Shown in pieces: positions 1-7,704 of a stretch of 64,000 nucleotides of DNA. The notes under the pieces were generated by a model. That model worked only from the letters and a program-made list of their open reading frames with translations, made no database searches and was not told the DNA's origin. Within the stretch, counting starts at the first letter, position 1. Every line of letters starts with the position of its first letter. The stretch spans positions 62,001 to 126,000 of the IMG/VR virus record IMGVR_UViG_3300049215_000529; one strand, written 5' to 3'. A program made the position numbers and the translations under genes. Origin of the DNA: a virus.

Positions 1-107
1 TTGATTTCGTCTACACGCAATCTATAATACTTAAATAAACGGGTAATAGGAACCGAGTTAGCGCGACGGATTAAATCTTGGTAGAAGGCTTTTCCTGAAG
101 AAGGCAT
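1..107 (-). CDS. N-terminal fragment, possible DnaG-type primase
   Basis: A minus-strand reading frame opens at an ATG at 107 behind a clear GGAG ribosome binding site eight bases upstream, and stays open to the window edge (35 residues visible). Residues 13-32 (RRANSVPITRLFKYYRLRVD) resemble the helix that precedes the CHC2 zinc knuckle in DnaG primases, where a similar 'pI..ll.yyg' pattern occurs. The zinc ligands themselves would lie outside the window, so the assignment is an inference. It overlaps the preceding gene by 37 bases, which fits the compact operon. Confidence 0.4.
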   Translation of the reverse strand, partial: MPSSGKAFYQDLIRRANSVPITRLFKYYRLRVDEI

Positions 108-250
108 TGCAAAATCTCCAGCTTCCCCTGGTGTCTCGCCCGAGCTAAAGGATCCGGTTGTATTTGGTAATGGGCACATAATTGTGAATATTTACTAAAA
201 TTATCTTTCTCTTCGGAAATTAATGACAATAGTAGTTCTTTGGTTATCAT
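71..250 (-). CDS. Small hypothetical protein (59 aa)
   Basis: The protein begins MITKELLLSLISEEK and contains two cysteines, with no family I recognise. I chose the ATG at 250 because a longer upstream in-frame start would overlap the preceding gene deeply. It lies between a 170-residue hypothetical protein and the primase-like gene, in the same orientation, and is probably co-transcribed with them. Confidence 0.5.
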   Translation of the reverse strand: MITKELLLSLISEEKDNFSKYSQLCAHYQIQPDPLARARHQGKLEILQCLLQEKPSTKI

Positions 251-257
251 AGCCAAG

Positions 258-770
258 TTATTCACTCTTTTTATTGGCGTCAAGTGCCTTAGAAATTTCT
301 TTTGAAATCGTTTCGGATAATGTGGCTGGATTTGTTCTTTTTTCCAATTGCAATACTGCATATTCTAACTTATTAATTTTGTCTCGCTGTTTAAAAACAG
401 TTCTCATCAATAAAGTAATCCAGCCCAATGATCCCATGCCTTCCTGCTCTGCTGGATCATTATTGATATCAATTGCAAGCTGGACCATCTTGGTCATGAT
501 TTCTTTTTCCATTTCATTTTGGAAAATATTCTTATTTTCTGGCAGAGTTTTATCTGCTAAGCATTTGTTAAACTGTGTTGCCAAGTCTGCGGCGCGGACT
601 CTGTATCCAGATTTACGCTCTTCACTGTTTTTAACTTTACGATCCAAATCCTCTTGAGTAGGCTTCTTTGGCATAGAATCGAAGATAGACTTCTGGCTGC
701 TAACATTTTTTAGACCAAGCTTCTGCGATTGTACAGAAGGCTGCTCAGTATCTTCTTCGTCAAATGGCAT
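258..770 (-). CDS. Hypothetical protein (170 aa)
   Basis: The protein is hydrophilic, with an acidic, glutamine-rich N-terminus (about residues 1-45) and a central helical region holding the stretch GSLGWITLLMRTVFKQRDK (about 113-131). It ends in a charged helix likely to be a short coiled coil. No catalytic motif, signal peptide or membrane segment is visible. It sits 10 bases from the next upstream gene on the same strand. Function unknown. Confidence 0.6.
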   Translation of the reverse strand: MPFDEEDTEQPSVQSQKLGLKNVSSQKSIFDSMPKKPTQEDLDRKVKNSEERKSGYRVRAADLATQFNKCLADKTLPENKNIFQNEMEKEIMTKMVQLAIDINNDPAEQEGMGSLGWITLLMRTVFKQRDKINKLEYAVLQLEKRTNPATLSETISKEISKALDANKKSE

Positions 771-780
771 GTGACCTCAA

Positions 781-1125
781 TTATTTCTTAGTGAGCGGAG
801 TAACAGCGCGCGAGACAATTAGAAATCTATCTGCTAGCTCCACCACATAAGCTTTACCAACAGCAACTTCCAATGAGGGAAGAACTGCAGTAGAAGTAGC
901 AGTTAAATACAACTTGCTAGGCTCAATGTTTACTGGAGTAGCATGCATATGGACTTTCTGATCTGGAAGGGCAAACATTTCGATGCTCTTATCCTTAATC
1001 TCATTCCAAATAGTACCTGCTTCAGTTCCAGCTAAAGATGTTGCAACTTGCTCCGCTTTAGTTTGATGTGCGGCTTGTGCTTGTTGCGCTAAGGTTGGTT
1101 CTTTTCCAGTCTTCTTCTTACTCAT
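781..1125 (-). CDS. Hypothetical protein (114 aa)
   Basis: The start at 1125 (MSKKKTGKEP) is preferred over an in-frame ATG 24 bases upstream because a GGAG site sits six bases before it. An alanine- and glutamine-rich N-terminal helix is followed by a beta-rich C-terminal half with alternating hydrophobic residues. No family is recognised. It follows the thioredoxin-like gene in the same operon. Confidence 0.6.
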   Translation of the reverse strand: MSKKKTGKEPTLAQQAQAAHQTKAEQVATSLAGTEAGTIWNEIKDKSIEMFALPDQKVHMHATPVNIEPSKLYLTATSTAVLPSLEVAVGKAYVVELADRFLIVSRAVTPLTKK

Positions 1126-1156
1126 GATATTCTCCAAATTTATGGGCATTCAGTTA

Positions 1157-1456
1157 TTATATATCAGCAAATGCGCTCCTCAATGCGCTCGTCATAACCA
1201 AACCATTAATCCTTTTAACTTCTGCTCCATCTACTAAAATCAAAACACTAGGAATTGATTCTATATTGAAGCGACGACATAATCCTTTAAAATGGTCTAC
1301 ATCTATGGCAAAGAATCCAATGTCTTTATGTTTTTCTTCTATCTTTTCAATTATATTAAGCATTTTCTTATGAAAAGGCATCCAGGATGCATAAAAATAG
1401 ATGGATTGCACTTTTTTATTAAAAGTTAAATCGACTTCTTGAGTTAAAAACAACAT
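1157..1456 (-). CDS. Thioredoxin-fold protein lacking the active-site cysteines
   Basis: The 99-residue protein has the thioredoxin layout: a beta strand IYFYASW, the redox-site helix, a second strand GFFAIDVDHF, and a cis-proline loop SIPSVLIL. The WCGPC redox centre is replaced by WMPFH, so both catalytic cysteines are missing and it cannot act as a standard oxidoreductase. A scaffold or polymerase-processivity type role, as host thioredoxin plays for T7, is possible but only an inference. Its ATG overlaps the upstream stop codon (TGATG), suggesting translational coupling. An intact thioredoxin is at 58754-59074. Confidence 0.75.
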   Translation of the reverse strand: MLFLTQEVDLTFNKKVQSIYFYASWMPFHKKMLNIIEKIEEKHKDIGFFAIDVDHFKGLCRRFNIESIPSVLILVDGAEVKRINGLVMTSALRSAFADI

Positions 1457-1689
1457 CAGTTATCGGTGCTTTTCTTGTTAAGATTTTTGATAATTTCATC
1501 AATATTACCGGAAACTTGTGCCTTTTCTAAAATAACTCTAGAAAGCTGATCATTCAATTTCTTTATTTCTTGATTAAGGGCGTCTTGTGTAACTACACCG
1601 GCAGCAATTAATACATTTTCAAGCGCTTTAAGTCTAATCAAAGCCTCAGCAACCAACATTTCACTTGGTAATTCTTTTTCTTTTTCCAT
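1456..1689 (-). CDS. Small coiled-coil hypothetical protein (77 aa)
   Basis: Nearly the whole protein is predicted helical with heptad-like leucine and isoleucine spacing (EALIRLKALENVLIAAGVV). The ATG at 1689 shares a base with the deformylase stop codon (TAATG), so it is probably translated by coupling to that gene. No known family is recognised. Confidence 0.6.
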   Translation of the reverse strand: MEKEKELPSEMLVAEALIRLKALENVLIAAGVVTQDALNQEIKKLNDQLSRVILEKAQVSGNIDEIIKNLNKKSTDN

Positions 1690-2228
1690 TATAATACCTT
1701 CCCGCAACACTTTTTATATTTCTTCCCAGAGCCACAAATGCATGGCTGATTAGGTCCCACCTTGGTTTTATTGATAACGGGCGCGATTTTAGGAATGGCA
1801 CGATCCATAAACAAAGTGGAACTAAGATGATCAATTTCGTGCTGGCATACCACTGCCAATAAGCCAGTTGCTACGAAACTGTACGGCTCTACTAAATTGT
1901 TAGTAACATGTACTTCTTGAAAACGGGTGGTGTCTTCTGTGCGACCAGGAAAAGATAAACATCCCTCCTGTCTAAACATCAGGGGATCATATCCATTTTG
2001 GATTTTAGCATTCACTAAATTTAGGTCCAATCCTTTACCCAGCCTGATAATTGCAATATTTTTAGCAATACCTATTTGTGGCGCCGCTAACCCAATGCCA
2101 CCCTTACCCAATCGGTTGGCTTGATTAAGCTCATTTTCTAGAGTAGCAATTAAGGAACCCACTTCATCAAGTGAAACATCCTCACATTTGACGCGGAGCG
2201 CCTCTTCATTATTCGTAATAATCATCAC
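1689..2228 (-). CDS. def: Peptide deformylase with C-terminal SEC-C zinc knuckle
   Basis: Peptide deformylase removes the formyl group from the N-terminal methionine of nascent bacterial proteins at the ribosome exit. All three family motifs are visible: [10 protein letters not shown] (residues 44-53), EGCLSFPG with metal-ligand C90, and QHEIDH with H130, E131 and H134. The last 20 residues add CICGSG...CC (C163, C165, C174, C175), a SEC-C type zinc knuckle like that at the C-terminus of SecA, which is not part of standard deformylases. Phage deformylases are known; the SEC-C fusion may tether the enzyme to the ribosome or another protein (inference). The gene is followed by two translationally coupled small genes. 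Confidence 0.93.
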   Translation of the reverse strand: MMIITNNEEALRVKCEDVSLDEVGSLIATLENELNQANRLGKGGIGLAAPQIGIAKNIAIIRLGKGLDLNLVNAKIQNGYDPLMFRQEGCLSFPGRTEDTTRFQEVHVTNNLVEPYSFVATGLLAVVCQHEIDHLSSTLFMDRAIPKIAPVINKTKVGPNQPCICGSGKKYKKCCGKVL

Positions 2229-2247
2229 TTACCTATATATCAGTTGC

Positions 2248-2454
2248 CTATTTTCTACCGCCACACCCACAACCTCTGTGTCGGTTCCTCTCCGCAGCAC
2301 TTATTATTCTTTTGAGGCAGGCGGCGCATTGCTTGTTGTTTGCAGAACAAACTTCGCATAGCACAGCTATTGATATAAAAACAGTCTGTTGACAGCGGAC
2401 ACAAGCCTTCTTAGTATTGACAGAAGCGAGCTTAGAACAATTTTCGCATAACAT
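2248..2454 (-). CDS. Cysteine-rich zinc-binding protein (68 aa)
   Basis: Four CxxC pairs (CENC, CVRC, CEVC, CAAC) are spaced as two treble-clef or rubredoxin-like zinc knuckles, followed by a short basic tail ending GCGCGGRK. Such small proteins often bind nucleic acid or protein partners. It sits 19 bases upstream of the deformylase gene in the same direction. Exact role unknown. Confidence 0.65.
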   Translation of the reverse strand: MLCENCSKLASVNTKKACVRCQQTVFISIAVLCEVCSANNKQCAACLKRIISAAERNRHRGCGCGGRK

Positions 2455-2499
2455 AGTGATCCTTATTACTATGCAGGCATATTAACTATGGAGGTTAGC

Positions 2500-2655
2500 A
2501 TGGATATCTTTGACCCTTTGTATGATCCTAAGATCCAACAAAAGAAAGAGTGGGAACCTGAACCTCTATACATCGAACTGGGACCGCCGCCACCAGTAGA
2601 GAAAAAGAAAGACGAAGAGGAAACGCCTCGCGTCATTATCATAGAAATATTATGA
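2500..2655 (+). CDS. Small proline- and acid-rich protein (51 aa)
   Basis: This plus-strand frame starts at ATG 2500 with a perfect GGAGG site (2490-2494) five bases upstream, the best ribosome binding site in this region. The product is proline-rich and highly charged (PPPPVEKKKDEEE) and ends in a hydrophobic VIIIEIL strand. It overlaps the convergent 49-residue gene by six bases. Only the ribosome binding site and uninterrupted frame support it. Confidence 0.55.
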   Translation: MDIFDPLYDPKIQQKKEWEPEPLYIELGPPPPVEKKKDEEETPRVIIIEIL

Positions 2656-2799
2656 TGTGCGCCAGTTTATCTCAAAACTAACCGCATACTTGCCGGGCAC
2701 TTTCCACCATGCAACTCTAAAGAATGCAAATTGGATTTTGTTTACACCTATCCACTTGAATCCGAAACGATTCAGTGTCAATTCAAAATCAACAACCAT
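2650..2799 (-). CDS. Small hypothetical protein (49 aa)
   Basis: An open frame from ATG 2799 lies six bases downstream of the stop of the next gene in the operon, with an AAGG motif before the start. The product has a regular amphipathic beta pattern with many aromatic residues (FRVAWWKVPGKYAVSF), typical of a real small folded domain and not of a chance frame. No family recognised. Confidence 0.5.
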   Translation of the reverse strand: MVVDFELTLNRFGFKWIGVNKIQFAFFRVAWWKVPGKYAVSFEINWRTS

Positions 2800-2804
2800 T
2801 AACC

Positions 2805-3050
2805 TTATTTCTTTCTAGAATCAAGAATATCTTGTACTTCACCAAATAATTGACGAGTACCAGAAGCTTTCAAATAGCCATTTACGATCTCACGAACCTG
2901 ACGATAGTCTTCGGCTGGATCAGAACTCTCAAGGCATGCTTGGCAAACCTTAAAAGAGGTGACGTTGATTTTAGACAAAGCGACGCTTTCCAGCTCGTCT
3001 GGGTCAAATTCATTGGCACAAATTATGCAGTTACAGCTTACCGAGGTCAT
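2805..3050 (-). CDS. Zinc-ribbon hypothetical protein (81 aa)
   Basis: An N-terminal CNCIIC and a later CQAC pair form a probable zinc ribbon (about residues 6-39), followed by a helical C-terminal half. It heads a short minus-strand run and is preceded at 3060-3067 by a GATATATA motif also found before several other genes here. Function unknown. Confidence 0.6.
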   Translation of the reverse strand: MTSVSCNCIICANEFDPDELESVALSKINVTSFKVCQACLESSDPAEDYRQVREIVNGYLKASGTRQLFGEVQDILDSRKK

Positions 3051-3059
3051 GGTCCATCC

Positions 3060-3067
3060 TATATATC
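3060..3067 (-). promoter_or_regulatory. GATATATA motif before 2805-3050
   Basis: On the minus strand the sequence reads CCCGATATATAGGATGGACC and then ATG. Similar GATATATA motifs lie just upstream of other starts (for example at 2234, 52205, 60277 and 63449). It resembles a late-promoter -10 element by position and AT content, but no start site can be read from sequence alone. Confidence 0.3.
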
Positions 3068-3102
3068 GGGAGACTATATAGTATTCGGTAATATTGCATG
3101 AT

Positions 3103-3142
3103 TGAAGGAGTTAATGTAAGTTACATTAACTCCTTCATTTTT
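3103..3142 (+). terminator. Perfect 17-bp palindrome followed by five T
   Basis: Bases 3103-3119 and 3121-3137 are perfect inverted repeats separated by one base, and the plus strand continues with TTTTT. This fits an intrinsic terminator acting on plus-strand transcripts, although the only plus gene upstream ends 450 bases earlier. On the minus strand it lies between two genes but lacks a U tract. Confidence 0.5.
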
Positions 3143-3182
3143 GATGCTTTAATCACTATTCCATTAGAAATGGTGAATTTTA

Positions 3183-3695
3183 TTAGGAATTACCCAAGAA
3201 ATCATCCCAATCTGGATGCCAATGCTCTTGTGGGTCAGCAACATAATGCTGTGCAGAAAAAGATGGATGGGTAGGTCTCTTTAGCAATACCATGCTAGCT
3301 TGTTCTGGCGTTCTATCTGCCTTTTTGTTGTTACAAATCTGGCAACAAACTACACAGTTAGTGAAGGACGTGATGCCTCCCTGTGCTCTTGGCAGAACAT
3401 GGTCGATGGTAATTTGGGACGCAGTTAGCTTCTTACCACAGTATTGGCAAGTGCTTCTGTCTCTTTTAACCAAAGCTTTACGGCTGAAATTAGAATTGAA
3501 GTAATTTCTTTTAACGTGATTCTTCAATCTCAAAACAGATGGGTGCTTAATCTTTCCTTGACCCCAAACGATCTTGTCATCCCAATTGGAAATGACTTCA
3601 ACCTTGTCTTTGAACAAAAGTTTGAAGACCTTGCGCTCAGGTATAAATGCGATCACTTCATAAGACGCATTAAGTAATAACGTTTTCTTATTCAT
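3183..3695 (-). CDS. HNH endonuclease
   Basis: The 170-residue protein carries a complete HNH/McrA module: CQYCGK, then ITIDHVLPRAQGG, then NCVVCCQICNNKKAD, giving four zinc cysteines and the catalytic histidine of the IDH motif. The N-terminal 70 residues (LLNASYEVI...) match the extension typical of this bacterial and phage HNH subfamily. Its ATG overlaps the stop of the upstream HNH fragment (ATGA). It could be a homing nuclease or a packaging- or defence-related nuclease. Confidence 0.85.
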   Translation of the reverse strand: MNKKTLLLNASYEVIAFIPERKVFKLLFKDKVEVISNWDDKIVWGQGKIKHPSVLRLKNHVKRNYFNSNFSRKALVKRDRSTCQYCGKKLTASQITIDHVLPRAQGGITSFTNCVVCCQICNNKKADRTPEQASMVLLKRPTHPSFSAQHYVADPQEHWHPDWDDFLGNS

Positions 3696-4434
3696 CTTCT
3701 ATTGCCATCGATTAGATTTTGCTTTGCTGATAGCGGGCGTAAATTATTCAACGCCCAACACTTTTTGAAATTGTCGTCTTCCATACTTGAATATGGCAAT
3801 GAGGAATGTGGAATTATATGATCTATATTCCAAGTCCATGTTGTAGGAGCATTATCGTCCCAATTTTTACGATCATACTTCCCTTGATTATCCCATGTCA
3901 TCCACGGCTCAAACTGTTTTTCTTTTTCAAGAAACCAAATATGGCGGTAGATAAGTTCATCCTTAATCTAAAGAAAGGATCGGTATCATATCGTAGCTTT
4001 TGATTTTTATTTCTTTCTTCTTTGTGAGAGAGTCGATACTGTTCTCTTGTAGCCCTACACATCTCAAAATTATTTTCGTAATACTCTTTCTGATTTTCAA
4101 GAATGACTTCTTTGTTCTCTTCGTAATACTGTTTTCTATTTTCCTTCAGTTTATCCGCATTTTCAGTAGCATACTCACGAACTCGACTCTTTATTTCTTC
4201 TTTGTTTTCTTGGTAATACTTGGCATTCTTTTCTTTGAAGAGCGGCTTATTAGCTTCATAAATCGGTTTTTTATTGTCCTGATAATACTGTCTATCATAT
4301 TCTTGTTGTTCTGCTTTATGGTCATAACGATATTGTTTATCACAATCTTTACATTGCGATTTTAGATAGCCTTTACCGCCCTTACTAAAACAACTTTCAT
4401 CTTTTGGTAGCCCGCATTTAGAACAAATCTTCAT
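3692..4434 (-). pseudogene. Split HNH homing endonuclease (frameshift and probable deletion)
   Basis: Two overlapping frames, 3898-4434 (178 aa, two CxxC zinc pairs then a repetitive lysine-, glutamate- and tyrosine-rich helix) and 3692-3901 (69 aa, with WTWNIDHIIPHSS and the LRPLSAKQN tail), together match the intact family member encoded around 23874-24620. In the alternate frame the junction reads FLEKEKQFEPWMTWDNQGK, matching HIEKQFEPWMSWNNQGK of that paralogue. About 20 residues before the catalytic part are missing, so a deletion with frame change is most likely. The junction contains AAAAAGAAAAAC, so -1 frameshifting, or reinitiation at the ATGA overlap (3898-3901), are alternatives. 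Confidence 0.7.
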
Positions 4435-4889
4435 TTGATATTTGTTAGATCAATTACCGGCATACAAAACAATTTGCCATGCTTATCTCTGTGGCTTTCT
4501 TCGCCAAAATAAAATTCAATTGTTATTTTAGCTTGTGTTGGCTTTGTATCTGAGAATTTTTTCATTTCTACACTAGGCTCTACCAAACCCATTGATGTTG
4601 GTAGTCCATTTTCATTAAGATTTTCATAATCAAAACCTTCATATGGTATACCATTTGCCTCTTGTTGATAAGCACATGCTTCCAATGCCTTATCTACGAC
4701 ATCATGTACCGCTTTCTTAACTTGCTCTGAATTAATTATTGATTTAGGCATATTATCTAGTCCTTTTCTAATTAGAGTTCTAACCAGAGCAGAAAATGAG
4801 GTATGTTCTTTTTCTGATAATTTGCGAGCTAACTCTTCAATTTCTTGAATTGTCGCCTTATCAATTCTCAATAATTTTGGAATCAACAT
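4431..4889 (-). CDS. Ribbon-helix-helix-like DNA-binding protein
   Basis: Residues 6-45 (beginning LRIDKATIQEIEELARKL) fit the ribbon-helix-helix pattern of CopG/Arc-type regulators: a short strand followed by two helices with a hydrophobic core. The C-terminal hundred residues are unassigned. The gene has its own sigma70-like promoter (4906-4933), and its stop overlaps the start of the following HNH gene, so it might regulate the HNH group (inference). Confidence 0.5.
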   Translation of the reverse strand: MLIPKLLRIDKATIQEIEELARKLSEKEHTSFSALVRTLIRKGLDNMPKSIINSEQVKKAVHDVVDKALEACAYQQEANGIPYEGFDYENLNENGLPTSMGLVEPSVEMKKFSDTKPTQAKITIEFYFGEESHRDKHGKLFCMPVIDLTNIK

Positions 4890-4905
4890 TTTTTCTCCGA
4901 TATAT

Positions 4906-4933
4906 ATTGTATATCGCTTTATTGATATGTCAA
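4906..4933 (-). promoter_or_regulatory. Sigma70-type promoter
   Basis: The minus strand carries TTGACA (4933-4928), a 16-base spacer and TACAAT (4911-4906). It is directed at the gene starting at 4889, leaving a short leader. Confidence 0.6.
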
Positions 4934-5004
4934 ATTAAAAATAATTTGCCTTGACATGACGACACAATAATCCTTGGAAATTGAACGGTCAAGGGATACT
5001 AATA

Positions 5005-5733
5005 TTATAAATTAGCGAGTGAGTCCCTGATATCCTCGCCGTAACAAACCTCATTGCCTAAGCAAGTCCAGTCTGGACGAACACGACGAGCAAATAATTC
5101 AAGCTTATCACTCTTTGGAAACATAATCTCCAATGAATCCTGCAATGTCTCGGGCTTAGCTGAATGTTTCAAATTTTCAGCGAAACATACAGAGCGCTGA
5201 GATTTGTTGGCTAGTTGCTTGTATATCTTGTTATTGCTGGTTCCTATTAAACAAATTTCATGAGTCTGTCTAAATAAACGACCCATTCCAAAAGCTAATA
5301 CATTATCAAGTGATAATTCTTTAAAAGAGTTAATAAAATAATTTTGCCAAACCTTTAACTTATATTTATCACTATTAGAAACACCTGGTCGCTTTTCAAG
5401 TAAATAACCAGTTGATATTATATCTTTTAGGAGTCCTGGCAAAAAAGATTTAAACGATTCTTTTTTATTCTTAACCCAAATATAAGTTTGTTTATGATGG
5501 AAACCCCAAGCACTCATGGTATCTAAACCTTCTTGCAATAGCGAGGATGGAACCCATAAAGCCAAGATGCTACCAGAAGGCGAGATAAAGTCTTTTACTG
5601 GCAACTGCTTAATATCAGAAATTGACATGGTGCTGTAGTTAGCCTTGGCACCACGTTTAACATCTGACATCTTTAAAGAATCAGAAAACGACCACGGCGG
5701 GTCTGCAACTATAACCCCAAATTTCTTACTCAT
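5005..5733 (-). CDS. MT-A70 family adenine-N6 methyltransferase
   Basis: The protein has the catalytic DPPW motif at residues 11-14 (VIVADPPWSF), the family features SILALWVPSS and GFHHKQTYIWVKNK, and the C-terminal KLELFARRVRPDW. These define the MT-A70 class, which methylates N6 of adenine in DNA or RNA. In phages such enzymes commonly protect the genome from restriction. An AGGTTTACAT leader precedes the ATG. No restriction partner is adjacent, so it is probably a solitary methyltransferase. Confidence 0.88.
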   Translation of the reverse strand: MSKKFGVIVADPPWSFSDSLKMSDVKRGAKANYSTMSISDIKQLPVKDFISPSGSILALWVPSSLLQEGLDTMSAWGFHHKQTYIWVKNKKESFKSFLPGLLKDIISTGYLLEKRPGVSNSDKYKLKVWQNYFINSFKELSLDNVLAFGMGRLFRQTHEICLIGTSNNKIYKQLANKSQRSVCFAENLKHSAKPETLQDSLEIMFPKSDKLELFARRVRPDWTCLGNEVCYGEDIRDSLANL

Positions 5734-5746
5734 ATGTAAACCTAAA

Positions 5747-6565
5747 TTATGACTTAATAATCATGACTTGTAACTCCAATGGAGATACGCTGCCATCAAC
5801 TTCAACATCTTGAACTGCTTCAATCTTTTCTTTGGTTAAAGACTCTCGTTTGCGAACAGTGACTCTATATCCGCCAATAGGTAAAGCAGCTTGCCATTTA
5901 CCAGTTCCATTGGTTCTAGTTTTAGAAACCGTCTCTCCACTTGAGTGAGAAACAATCTCTACATCCGCCAAAAACACGGAGTTACCACTTTTATTAACTA
6001 CACGTTGTTGAACTGGAATAGCATTTTGCGCTAAAGCTGGATGTGCTAATTTAGTTTTAGTTGGCGCTGTTTTGTTGGTAGCTTCGGGTGGAACAAAAGC
6101 TTCCGCTTGTGGACCTCTTCCTGGTGGTGCCTTAGGAAGTTGAACTGGATATTTGTGAGTTTCTTCTGGTTCGGATTTTGGTAAATAAGCATTATCGCCC
6201 TCAAAAGTTTCTGGCCTAGAAGTTCTCCTAAATCCTTTTGGAGAATTCTCTAGTGGCAGTTTATTATCTGCAGAAATGGGAACTCGTCTTTCAGGATCAA
6301 ATGGTATGTTAGAACCTTGCTTTTCAGAATCAAGTGGAACGCTCTGGTTTTGATAGCGCCAAGTTTGCGGCGGAACCTGTACAGCCTCTACCGTAATTTT
6401 TGGTGGACCAGCTGATAGTTTTTCCACAATCTGCATTACTTCATTTAACTTATTAGAAACGATCTTAAGACTTAAATCTTGAGAGCGAACAATACCAATT
6501 AGAACCTTAATATCAGATTCTAGTTCTAGCAACACATCAGAAGCTTTTCTTTTTTCGTCGGTCAT
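5747..6565 (-). CDS. Multidomain hypothetical protein with C-terminal carboxypeptidase-regulatory-like fold
   Basis: Residues 1-55 form a helical, coiled-coil-like region; 60-190 are low-complexity and proline-rich; and about 195-272 resemble a carboxypeptidase regulatory-like beta sandwich (VFLADVEIVSHSSGETVSKT, then a GKWQAALPIGGYRVTVRK block). This layout is common in virion or cell-surface proteins. A strong AGGAG site precedes the ATG. It is 11 bases from 6577-7299, probably the same operon. Confidence 0.55.
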   Translation of the reverse strand: MTDEKRKASDVLLELESDIKVLIGIVRSQDLSLKIVSNKLNEVMQIVEKLSAGPPKITVEAVQVPPQTWRYQNQSVPLDSEKQGSNIPFDPERRVPISADNKLPLENSPKGFRRTSRPETFEGDNAYLPKSEPEETHKYPVQLPKAPPGRGPQAEAFVPPEATNKTAPTKTKLAHPALAQNAIPVQQRVVNKSGNSVFLADVEIVSHSSGETVSKTRTNGTGKWQAALPIGGYRVTVRKRESLTKEKIEAVQDVEVDGSVSPLELQVMIIKS

Positions 6566-6576
6566 AGAAACTCCTA

Positions 6577-7299
6577 TTATTCCAAAAAGAGTCCAATTTT
6601 AAATTTAACTCTTCGTAGGACAGTAATGTCCTCAATTGGCATCGGGTCTCCACCACACAACGGATGCTCTCCAAACACGAGCGCCCTAGTCTGTTCCTGA
6701 ACTGCATCTAAATCACCGGAACAGATGGCTTTGCCATCTACTAGAAGTACAAACTCACCTTCATTTAAGTTCTTTAGAACGGCAGATAAGTACTCTTCAT
6801 GCAATGCATCTTGAAGTTCATTTTCTGTTAAGAAAGTCTTGGCAGGTGGTTGCACCGGAGCATCTTCAACCTCCAAGGGCTCTTCAGAATCGGACTCGCT
6901 AGAAATGCCTAAAGCTGCGTCGCTAACAAAATCATTGTTATCGAGCATCTCTTGGTCAATATCAATATCTTCGGAAAGATCATCAATAATCTCTCCATCT
7001 ACACTGGACCAAGTTTGTTCCATGTTGTTACCAACATTTGGTAATGGTCCTTTACCTCTGCCCACTGGTGATGGCACGGCTTCTGCATAAGGCTGACGCA
7101 TCATAGGTCGTGGGGCACGGGGATTAGTTTTAGGAAGAGGTTGTGGCTTAGTAGCCGCCTCAATACGATAGCTTGCGGATAGCGGACTATTGTATTCCTC
7201 AGGCTCTACGCCCCTCAGTTGATACTGAGGGATGTAGGGCTTTAAGTTGGTCGGTCTATTTCTTTCAGGATTTTTGTAAAGTTTTACTTTTCCAGACAT
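6577..7299 (-). CDS. Acidic, proline-rich hypothetical protein (240 aa)
   Basis: The N-terminal half is proline- and asparagine-rich, the centre strongly acidic (DDLSEDIDIDQE), and the last 80 residues (TENELQDALHEEYLSAVLKN onward) look globular. No motif is recognisable. With its neighbour at 5747-6565 it may be a virion or scaffold protein, judged only from composition. Confidence 0.5.
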   Translation of the reverse strand: MSGKVKLYKNPERNRPTNLKPYIPQYQLRGVEPEEYNSPLSASYRIEAATKPQPLPKTNPRAPRPMMRQPYAEAVPSPVGRGKGPLPNVGNNMEQTWSSVDGEIIDDLSEDIDIDQEMLDNNDFVSDAALGISSESDSEEPLEVEDAPVQPPAKTFLTENELQDALHEEYLSAVLKNLNEGEFVLLVDGKAICSGDLDAVQEQTRALVFGEHPLCGGDPMPIEDITVLRRVKFKIGLFLE

Positions 7300-7310
7300 A
7301 TTATTTCCAG

Positions 7311-7688
7311 TTATTCTGGAGATACGCTAGACTTGGGGTGGCGCTTGAAAGAAGGCTTATTCTTTCTTTCGTAGAATTGATTTTGACCGGTTGAATCAAT
7401 TTCCAAACGCTTTCTCTTCATCTCGTTACGTTTTCTCCTGTGTTTATCAGATGGCTTCTCGTAAGACTGCTTCTCTTTATAGGTAGAGAGAATGCGTTCT
7501 TTTTGAACGAGGGCTCTAAAGGCGCGGAGGGCTTTGTCAAAATTACCGTGGTAAACTTTGACTTCTAGTGGTTGTGCTTGCACTGGTTGGATATGTGCAA
7601 ATTTGTCGTTGACTTCGACTTGGCTCGATTCACCTCCCCTCGGTGCCTTTTTAAAGTTCTTTCTCGATTTCTTATAATTATCTTTCAT
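7311..7688 (-). CDS. rpsU: Ribosomal protein bS21 homologue
   Basis: Residues about 42-95 match bS21: LEVKVYHGNFDKALRAFRAL, then VQKERILSTYKEKQSYEKPS and a basic DKHRRKRNEMKRK helix. Cellular bS21 is about 70 residues and helps 30S subunits select mRNA near the anti-Shine-Dalgarno region; this 125-residue version has basic N- and C-terminal extensions. bS21 genes are documented in huge phages, where they are thought to replace the host protein and bias initiation to phage mRNA. Together with IF-3, deformylase and tmRNA in this window it supports translational takeover. Confidence 0.85.
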   Translation of the reverse strand: MKDNYKKSRKNFKKAPRGGESSQVEVNDKFAHIQPVQAQPLEVKVYHGNFDKALRAFRALVQKERILSTYKEKQSYEKPSDKHRRKRNEMKRKRLEIDSTGQNQFYERKNKPSFKRHPKSSVSPE

Positions 7689-7704
7689 TTCTCAATAACC
7701 CGTT

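Noticed and set aside
4000-4365. Hydrophobic plus-strand frame resembling a membrane protein
   Set aside because: It is the antisense of the lysine- and glutamate-rich HNH coding region, which always produces a phenylalanine/leucine-rich shadow. The same holds at 24258-24461.
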